NCBI GenBank assembly: GCA_022837245.1 | Contig: JALHHX010000106.1 | Location: 1 to 7,473 of the forward strand | DNA length: 7,473 nucleotides | Direction of reading: 5' to 3' | Source: Lentisphaerota bacterium | GTDB taxonomy: Bacteria > Verrucomicrobiota > Kiritimatiellia > RFP12 > UBA3636 | Shown: piece after piece, positions 1 to 6,600 of the stretch | How positions within the stretch are numbered: the first letter of the stretch is position 1 | Layout of the letters: each line of letters begins with the position of its first letter | Position numbers and translations under genes: made by a program | Notes under the pieces: generated by a model | The model's input: only the letters and a program-made list of their open reading frames with translations | Told to the model about the DNA's origin: nothing | Databases searched by the model: none

Positions 1-19
1 AGTGTGGAGACTCTGCCAC
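1..19 (+). repeat. Extragenic palindromic repeat, copy 1 (cut by window edge)
   Basis: This is the right-hand 19 bases of a 24-bp unit seen whole at 60-83. It matches that copy at 17 of 19 positions, with shared core GTGGAGAC and end CTGCCAC. The left arm of the palindrome lies outside the window. The bases after it (GTAATC) also resemble those after copy 2 (GTAAATC), so the repeated unit may run a few bases past the palindrome. Confidence 0.6.
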
Positions 20-38
20 AGTAATCTTACATGGAATT

Positions 39-59
39 GCGGGATTACAATAATCCCGC
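39..59. repeat. Perfect 9-bp inverted repeat with 3-base loop
   Basis: The arms GCGGGATTA (39-47) and TAATCCCGC (51-59) are exactly complementary around the loop CAA. It abuts the next palindrome at 60-83, so the two hairpins stand back to back. No T-run follows on either strand, so it does not look like an intrinsic terminator. It may be part of a composite extragenic repeat or a stable RNA 3' structure; its function is unknown. Confidence 0.6.
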
Positions 60-83
60 GTGGCAGGGTGGAGACGCTGCCAC
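60..83 (+). repeat. Extragenic palindromic repeat, copy 2 (complete)
   Basis: This 24-bp unit has complementary 7-bp arms, GTGGCAG (60-66) and CTGCCAC (77-83), around a 10-base loop. It serves as the reference copy: copy 1 matches at 17 of 19 visible positions, and copy 3, read on the opposite strand, at 20 of 24. Size, GC-rich palindromic form and non-coding position are like REP elements. Whether it is spread through the genome cannot be seen here. Confidence 0.65.
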
Positions 84-124
84 TGTAAATCACAGATCGA
101 GTGTTATATGTTTCCGGCAGGTGC

Positions 125-166
125 AAAACAAAATGCCCGTGGCAGGGTCTTCACTCCGCCACGGGC
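125..166 (-). terminator. Rho-independent terminator of the glycoside hydrolase gene
   Basis: On the minus strand a perfect 9-bp GC-rich stem (GCCCGTGGC at 166-158 pairing with GCCACGGGC at 143-135) closes a 14-base loop and is followed directly by ATTTTGTTTT (134-125), a classic U-tract. It begins 25 bp after the stop codon of the minus-strand gene ending at 192. The inner 24 bp (139-162) are an inverted copy of the extragenic repeat at 60-83; GCCC/GGGC flanks lengthen the stem. Confidence 0.85.
139..162 (-). repeat. Extragenic palindromic repeat, copy 3 (inverted, inside terminator)
   Basis: Read on the minus strand, these 24 bp match the copy at 60-83 at 20 of 24 positions, including both GTGGC and CTGCCAC ends and the asymmetric core GTG(A/G)AGAC. 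Direct-orientation alignment gives 18 of 24, so the inverted orientation is modestly favoured. The copy forms the core of the terminator hairpin, which suggests a repeat taken over as a terminator or a repeat family derived from terminators. Confidence 0.6.
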
Positions 167-191
167 TTGTATAGCTATGTACGAGAGATTA

Positions 192-3100
192 CTACTTCAA
201 CTCAATCCTGAATAGATTTCTACCATCCTCAAGCTTGAAGTCCTTCTCAGGAACTTCCTTTTCAGTAACCATGTTGACTATCCGCTTTATGGGACGTGAG
301 GTCTCAAGCTTCACGGCTTCAGGATTTCCTGCCATTACCATTAGCGAATATGCTCCATCGTCAAGCTTTGCCGCACGCCAGTCGTAGCCATTCAACGAGT
401 TGGGATCTTTCTTTACTTCATCCGTGGCCACAAGACGAACTTCGCCGTACAGATTGTTTTCCGTTGCGAGCTTATCAATCACACTGTAATAAACAGGGCG
501 ACGTTGATCAGCATTCGGGGCGCCACCCATGCTTTGGCTGCCGTCAGTTACATAATCAGGCAGCATCTCGATTTTATCAATGCATATGGCCTTGCCTTCG
601 CCTACTGGATATATACGGGCGTATTCGCCATATGCCTCGCCGCCTTCGGCCTTTACGAGTTCGGAAGCATCGCGGGGATCGCCGTATTCGTTGCGCTTGA
701 AGCTACCCTTCATGACAACGACCGTGCCGCCATTCTTGACGAACTCCAGAACTTTTTCGTATGTTGAATCTTTCACATAGTCGGATTCGGTGGCGATCAA
801 AAACTTCTGCTTGCCAAGCTCGCCTTTCGCGATGCGTGTTTCAGTCGCGTAGAAAGGACGTAGCCCAAGCCAGTATTGCGGAACTGCCATTTCGAATCGG
901 ATGCGCTGAATCTTAATGTCGCTACGACGCTCTACAACGTCAGGGAAGAGCGTTGCGATTTCCTGCGGCTTAACTACAACTGCATGCACGTACGGGTACA
1001 TCAAGCGCTGCAGGTCGAGACCAGCAAACGTGAGAGCATCCATCGATTGGGCATTGCTGATGGAATCAGAGAAACCCCAGTTGGCATGCCAGCACCACCA
1101 GTTTTCATTTGCAAGGCCATGGAGGGCAAGACGCCATGGGTGGCCTTCAACAAATTTCTTGCCGCCATACCAGATATGACCTTCAGTATTCGAGAGGGGC
1201 TTCTCGGGATATAGCGAACGGCAGAAGTCGTAGAAGATTATGTGGTGATCGCCGGAGTTTCCGTCGTGACCAGCAATGTCATAGATTTCCTGCAGGCGCT
1301 CAATGCTGAACGAATGCAGAGAAGGTGCCATGAACTTGGTATGAGTCGGCATGTTCGGGTTGTATTTCTTCGACAGCGTATTAAGATAGCTGAAGAAGTC
1401 CACCAAAATATCGTCGCGGAACATCTGGAAATCATACCACTGGGCGGTATTATCAGGCTGCGGCCAAGTAATTAGCTTGATGTCCGGGAAGCTCTTGTAA
1501 TCCGTCTTCCAACGCTTATTGACAGCACTTATGTCGTTGTTGTATTTCTTCTTCATTGCCTCGATGAAGTCAAGACGGGTCATCTCGCCGTAGTTGGTGT
1601 ACCAAGGCTCATTCCAGAGCCAGTAGCTGTTTATACCAGGGAAATGCTTCCAGAACTCTATGCTCTTCTTGAAGCCCTCTTCAATACGCTGTCTAGCCAT
1701 TGGATGCTGGATCACGAAAGAAAGAAAGTTATTGGGATCCATGTTCTTCAGTTCAGGATGCTCATTGAGAAGTTTGGAGGCCCTGACATCAGAACCAGTG
1801 AGGTTTAGATCCGGGACTTCCATGGCCACGTTGACATGAACTCCACTGTCCTGGAATATCTTCATACGAGCCACGCTCTCGGCGTTTGTCGCTCCAAATC
1901 GAAACGGAACTTCAGGGCAGACTGAGTTGTTCCCGAGATCAATTACGCGCTGCTGTTGATCGCGCCACTCCCAGAACACGCAAGGGCCAAACAGGAACAC
2001 AGGGCGGTTGCCGTCGTACCAGTACCCGTCTTTGATGACGAGTTTCTCTGGCTTGAACTTCGGTGGAACTTTTAGTTGCTTCGATTCATCCTTGAGGATC
2101 TCGTTCATGTAGTCTGCCGCCTTCTTATAAACTAGGCGCAGATGATCCGTATTCATGATAATCCTATCGGAATACCCACCTTGGAGGTTGGAGTGACTCA
2201 ACGGGATGAACATCTCAAGTAGAGTGACATACGCCTTCGGGTAGACAGTGTCAAGACCGGCCTTCTCGACACGATCGTATAGATTTGTAAGAGCTGCGTA
2301 GTTGCGCTCGAGTTCTGCTACACGCTCTTTGATTTCAGCCACGAACTGAATGCTGACTTCGTTGCTGCCACGTGGCGCATAAACCGGAAATTCAATTTTT
2401 GCACCGCCTTCAAGCATAAGACGGCACATAAGCTCAACGCGTGCTTTTCCAACAGACTCGGAGTCAACTACTATATTCGTGCTGCTGTAGCCTGCCGGCA
2501 CATTAACATCAATCTCTGTAAACGGCTTGCCTTTACCGGGCGCTTCAAGAAGCTGAAGTTTGCCCTTCGTTGCCGCTCCGCTATTGAGAAGAGACACTTC
2601 TGCAGATATTGGACGCTGTAGATAATGGAAAGCGCCCACCTGCGCGAAAGCATCCACACCTTTGCGGCCCTGAGGCGGCTCGAAAACAAGAGTAGGAGAA
2701 TGCGCTCCGCTGAACACTCCTATGAGGCCGGGTGTCCAAGCAACAACGCCGTTGACCTGCTCAAGGCCCCCGCCATCCTTGTCGTGCACGGCGATGTTCA
2801 TTTTCAATTTGTTGTCTCTGACTGGATCAAACGGGAGCAGAGATTTCCATGGCATCGCGAATTCGGCGAAAGTCACGGATTTGCCGTCTTTTTCGATTTT
2901 GCGCGTAACCTTAGTGTATATCTTGTGGCTCGCAGCACTCGTTGGTCCCTTCTGCTCCAGAATCGCACGGCGCTCAGATTCGCTTCCGTATGAATCCTGC
3001 ACTTCCGACCAGTCCATGCGGGTTTGCAGGTGCGGCATGTGAATGCCGACCGCATCGTCCTTGCCAATCACGAAAATCGTGTGGAGATCGTCAGCCTTAT

Positions 3101-3557
3101 AGCGACGTCCAACGTCTTGCCATCCAACAATGACCTCGGTCTTGTAATCCACAAACGACATTTCAATCCTGTCTGTGAGGGGAAGTTTGTCGTCCTTTAC
3201 TTCGACTCCGATGTAAAGGTTGTCGAAATCACGTCCTAGCCAAACGTCCGCGGCAAAATCCGCGTCACCACCATACTTGCCCTTAAACCAGGTGGCGTGC
3301 TTGTCGCCGCCCAGATGAACAGGCTTGACTCCGCTCTTCACCCAATCAGACTTGTCGCCGTCGATCTTTATCGGCGTGCTCATCCATTTTACCTGCTGTT
3401 CAATGTTCTGCACAGGCACGTTCACCACGCCCTCCTGCGCCTTTATTGAAACCGCTCCTTCCAAAGCAGCTTCCAGCCCTTGAGCATTAGCGGAAAGCCA
3501 CATTCCGGCGCATGCCAGCGTACTTGCCAGTAGGCATTTGTATCCTTTTGTATGCAC
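192..3557 (-). CDS. Secreted CBM9-like / GH42-like glycoside hydrolase, 1121 aa
   Basis: Probably an exported glycoside hydrolase of clan GH-A, closest in style to family 42 (beta-galactosidase type); the substrate cannot be read from sequence. Numbering is from a GTG at 3557. Residues 1-25 are a signal peptide (HTKGYK, then a hydrophobic stretch, cleavage motif ANA before Q26). Residues ~54-296 look like a CBM9-type carbohydrate-binding module (IKIDGDKSDW start; DNLYIGVEVKDD). ~297-396 is a probable beta-sandwich and ~398-496 is helical. ~503-856 is the TIM barrel, with E650 (WLWNEPW) as likely acid/base and E792 (LSNTEGHIW) as likely nucleophile; YNNDISAVNKRWKTDY is a typical GH42 segment. 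~859-1006 resembles the GH42 trimerisation (GATase-like) domain (KFLIATESDY, KNGGTVVVM). ~1016-1121 is a terminal beta domain. The frame stays open upstream to an ATG at 3659, but that start puts ~34 polar residues before the signal peptide. Tandem stops TAG TAA end the gene. The export call is firm; the exact GH family is moderate. Confidence 0.85.
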   Translation of the reverse strand: MHTKGYKCLLASTLACAGMWLSANAQGLEAALEGAVSIKAQEGVVNVPVQNIEQQVKWMSTPIKIDGDKSDWVKSGVKPVHLGGDKHATWFKGKYGGDADFAADVWLGRDFDNLYIGVEVKDDKLPLTDRIEMSFVDYKTEVIVGWQDVGRRYKADDLHTIFVIGKDDAVGIHMPHLQTRMDWSEVQDSYGSESERRAILEQKGPTSAASHKIYTKVTRKIEKDGKSVTFAEFAMPWKSLLPFDPVRDNKLKMNIAVHDKDGGGLEQVNGVVAWTPGLIGVFSGAHSPTLVFEPPQGRKGVDAFAQVGAFHYLQRPISAEVSLLNSGAATKGKLQLLEAPGKGKPFTEIDVNVPAGYSSTNIVVDSESVGKARVELMCRLMLEGGAKIEFPVYAPRGSNEVSIQFVAEIKERVAELERNYAALTNLYDRVEKAGLDTVYPKAYVTLLEMFIPLSHSNLQGGYSDRIIMNTDHLRLVYKKAADYMNEILKDESKQLKVPPKFKPEKLVIKDGYWYDGNRPVFLFGPCVFWEWRDQQQRVIDLGNNSVCPEVPFRFGATNAESVARMKIFQDSGVHVNVAMEVPDLNLTGSDVRASKLLNEHPELKNMDPNNFLSFVIQHPMARQRIEEGFKKSIEFWKHFPGINSYWLWNEPWYTNYGEMTRLDFIEAMKKKYNNDISAVNKRWKTDYKSFPDIKLITWPQPDNTAQWYDFQMFRDDILVDFFSYLNTLSKKYNPNMPTHTKFMAPSLHSFSIERLQEIYDIAGHDGNSGDHHIIFYDFCRSLYPEKPLSNTEGHIWYGGKKFVEGHPWRLALHGLANENWWCWHANWGFSDSISNAQSMDALTFAGLDLQRLMYPYVHAVVVKPQEIATLFPDVVERRSDIKIQRIRFEMAVPQYWLGLRPFYATETRIAKGELGKQKFLIATESDYVKDSTYEKVLEFVKNGGTVVVMKGSFKRNEYGDPRDASELVKAEGGEAYGEYARIYPVGEGKAICIDKIEMLPDYVTDGSQSMGGAPNADQRRPVYYSVIDKLATENNLYGEVRLVATDEVKKDPNSLNGYDWRAAKLDDGAYSLMVMAGNPEAVKLETSRPIKRIVNMVTEKEVPEKDFKLEDGRNLFRIELK

Positions 3558-3564
3558 TTTTATT

Positions 3565-3570
3565 CTCCTT
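3565..3570 (-). promoter_or_regulatory. Ribosome binding site that sets the GTG start at 3557
   Basis: The minus strand reads AAGGAG at 3570-3565, a near-perfect Shine-Dalgarno sequence, 7 bases before a GTG at 3557-3555. The GTG opens directly into a signal peptide. No comparable purine-rich site is placed correctly for the ATG at 3659, so this site decides the start. Confidence 0.85.
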
Positions 3571-3608
3571 TTATTTTGAGTAGTTCTTATAAAATCCCTG
3601 TTTTTGAG

Positions 3609-3641
3609 ATCCCCGTCGTCAACAATGTCGACGACGGGGAT
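3609..3641. other. Perfect 12-bp hairpin between the two genes
   Basis: The arms ATCCCCGTCGTC (3609-3620) and GACGACGGGGAT (3630-3641) are exactly complementary around a 9-base loop. The hairpin begins 27 bp after the repeat-protein stop and ends 51 bp before the hydrolase start. On the minus strand it is followed by CTCAAAAACAGGG, not a T-tract, so it is not a standard intrinsic terminator for the upstream gene; on the plus strand only ACTTTTAG follows. It may be an mRNA processing or 3'-stabilising element, a partial terminator, or a binding site. There is no sequence kinship with the repeats at 1-166. Confidence 0.7.
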
Positions 3642-3668
3642 ACTTTTAGCACCTTCCATGCCACACAG

Positions 3669-6600
3669 CTATCTCACCACTATTATGGTCTCCGACGGAG
3701 CTGCAGTCAGGAAGACCACCGTGCCGGCCTGTGCCTGCGGCGTCCATGAGGAAGAGCCAGTGCCGCCGAGAACAGAGGTTGTTCCTGTAAATTCCACCGG
3801 CACATCGGACACTATGCCACGCAAGCCTCCGCTTGCAACGACCGCCTCGTGGTCAACGGTCAACCCGAGTCCATACCACACGGCAATGCGTCCTCCTCCT
3901 CCACCCATGCCATCATTAACGCCAGTATTTGCATTTCCGCCACTGGCATTAATTGTGCCGGCACCCGAAAAACCGCGACAGGTAACCAATACGCCGCCGC
4001 CAGAGCCAGCTCCACTCCGGAAGAATGTATAGTCCTTGCCTTTCGCGAATATCGATCCGTCTAGCAACACTGATTCAACGGCTTCAATTCTGACGCTTCC
4101 GCCACCAGCACCACCAACCCCGTTGGGGCCGCCGCCGCCGCCGCTGCCAGGCTGGAATGGAGCATTGGCAGTACCGTAGACTTGGCCGCACACTGCATTG
4201 GTTCTACCTCCATGTCCACCATATCCGCCGCCGCCGGAGCCCGAACCAAGGTACGCACCGCGTCCCGGGCCGTAGCCATCCGAGTTAATTGCGCCACCCA
4301 CAAAACCGGCCGCCGTGGCGTCAAATCCACCGCCCGCCGCTATGGTCAAGTTCCGCATCGTGAACTTGGGAGACCCGCCGTTCGTCGGGTGCGAGTAAGG
4401 ATAAACCCATGAGTTCGGGCCGACCGTCATGTCGCCTGTTACGTTGACGGTCGCTCCGTAGCCCCCCTGCTTCCCATCCGTCATACCACCTCGAACGAAG
4501 AATCCTGATTTCTCAAGAGTCAGGGTTGCGCAATTGATGGTTGTGTTCGTCAGATCAAGACCATGCAGACGATAGTCGGTTCCAACCAGCGTGAATGCCC
4601 CGGCGACATCCAACGTCAAGCTGGTTACAGTGCGCAGGAAGGCATTGCTGACGACGAGGGAATCTCGAACCAAAGTTGACGGCATGTCCTCACCTAGCCA
4701 AATGCCTGTGTGGACGATTGGCCCCGGCCGATCGACCAGAAAACGGCTGTCAGGGAAGTAGAGTGTGCCGATTTCACCATATCGCGTTGAGCAAAGGCCG
4801 CGTTGAGTGGTAAATACTACGTCCGGAACAGGTACTGTAGCCTGCTCAACAGTGTCATAGACTACAGCGATTCGCCCGCCACCGCCACCACCACAGGCAC
4901 TGCGGGTTGGATTAGAACCGCCGGAGGCTTGAATAACACCTCCAGCGCCAATGAATGTCTTGCATTTTATGTATACACCGCCGCCAGAGCCTCCTGATCC
5001 GCGGTTGCCAGAACCTGCCCCACCATTCGCCAGGATTTTGCCATCAACCCTCACAGATCCTGGCGTCTCGAGCCATATTGCTCCACCGCCAGAACCGCTG
5101 GGCTCGACGTTATCGCCCTGATCGCCCTGACCGCCGCCACTACCAGGCTGTATAGGCTTCATAGGGTCGCCGTATGTAAGACCTCTGGTGGGATTGCCTA
5201 CATTGTTGCCACCGATTCCGCCGTAGCCGCCACCTCCGGTAGATCCCGAGCCAAATCCGCCACCTGGGCCAAAGCCCGGAGTGTTCTTCTTGAGACCACG
5301 GCTAAATCCGATATTAGAGGCATCAATGCCGCCAAGACTTCCAAACGAGAAGTTCGCCGCCTCAAAACGGATAGATCCGCCATTAGTGGGATGTGAATAT
5401 GGGTAGATCCACGACGCTCCAGCTGTGATCAAGCTGCCTGTAACGCTGACAAACCCTCCCGGAATCAGTGGGTCCGCAGTAATTCCCGCTTGAACATGTA
5501 AAGCCGCCGCATTAGATACAGTAAGATTACCGCCGCAGTATAGCGACGAGCCAGTTTCGGCACCGCGGTAAAGCGCCAACGTGCTCTTGTCCAAATGCAC
5601 GTCCCCGCCACATGCCACAACTGCATTAGTTATCTCAAGCTTATGAATGCGATTGTCAGTGCCTGTGATAACGAGGTCGTTTGTGACATACAGGCCAACC
5701 CCCGCTTCTAGGAATCTAAGCCATGAATTTTTCAGAACCAGGCTGTCGCTCTCTAGGCTATTGAGGCCCGGGGCCATCCACTGCCCGCTCTGGGTGATTG
5801 CCCCGTTAGCCCGCGTCAGCAACTGACTGTCCGGGAAATAGAGAGTCCCCAAGTCTCCAGAATTGGCAGAGGCTGTAAATGATGTGGAAAACTCGATAGT
5901 TGGAACGGTCTCCGCAGACTGTGCCACCGTGTCGTATATGACGGCGATGCGTCCGCCGCCGCCGCTGCCTGCCAATCCGCCGCCGTAACCGCCTCGGGCG
6001 TAGACTTTGCCAGCCGTTCCCCGAAGGACACGGCAGGAGATGCACACTCCGCCACCCGAGCCTCCGGAACCGTAGTTTCCATTGCCTGCTCCCCCATCTG
6101 CGTCGATTATTCCATTGATTTCGACCACGTCCGTAGAATCGATTCGCAAGGCTCCGCCTCCGGCGCCTGCATAAGAGGACCACGGACCCAGTCCTCCGCC
6201 GCTTCCGGGGTCAACAGGATTGATGTAACTGCCGTATGTCAACGCACCGCCATTGCCCGCATTTCCTCCCATGCCGCCGTAGCCGCCGCCGGACGATGTA
6301 TTGGGCGCCTTTCCTCCGCCTGGACCATAGCCGGGCGAATAGGCAACTTTGCCTGCCCCGTAACCTTTGCTTTTGATGTCTATCTTACCGGTTGAGGCCA
6401 GCGTAAAGTTGCCGCAAGCGATGTTAACGTGGGCATCAGGCATCCAGCCATCAACGGCGTTCGTATCCGAGTTAGCCGCGTGAGTGACCGTTCCAAAGAT
6501 TTCCACATCCGAAGCATTTAGAACAGTACCCCAGCCGCTGAACGAAAGGAAGCCTCCGGCATTCACTGCTGCGGAGCTCAGTTGCGGTGTGGCATTCGTG

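Noticed and set aside
1..166. CRISPR array
   Set aside because: The short repeats are diverged, unevenly spaced and in mixed orientation, and one is part of a terminator; no regular spacer pattern exists.
3500..3557. Lipoprotein signal (TLAC) in the hydrolase leader
   Set aside because: The residue at -3 of the Cys is Thr rather than Leu/Val/Ile, and the hydrophobic stretch continues past the Cys to a good ANA signal peptidase I site.
3586..3622. Sigma-70-like promoter for the hydrolase: TTGACG (3622-3617) with TATAAG (3591-3586) on the minus strand
   Set aside because: The spacing is 25 bp, well beyond the usual 16-18, and the -35 candidate lies inside the hairpin arm. No better-spaced pair was found in the gap.
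3609..3641. Intrinsic terminator between the two genes
   Set aside because: The stem is strong but the sequence after it on the minus strand is CTCAAAAACAGGG, without the T-tract needed for Rho-independent termination.
296..5155. Several plus-strand open frames of 60-140 codons
   Set aside because: All lie opposite well-supported minus-strand genes, have no ribosome binding site that I could see, and show arginine-, serine- or proline-rich sequence typical of antisense shadow frames.
3672..6512. Gly-rich tracts as low-complexity (PE_PGRS- or silk-like) sequence or as frameshift artefacts
   Set aside because: The Gly tracts recur in fixed order in three long modules with conserved beta strands and no stop codon, so they are ordered elements of a real repeat protein in the correct frame.
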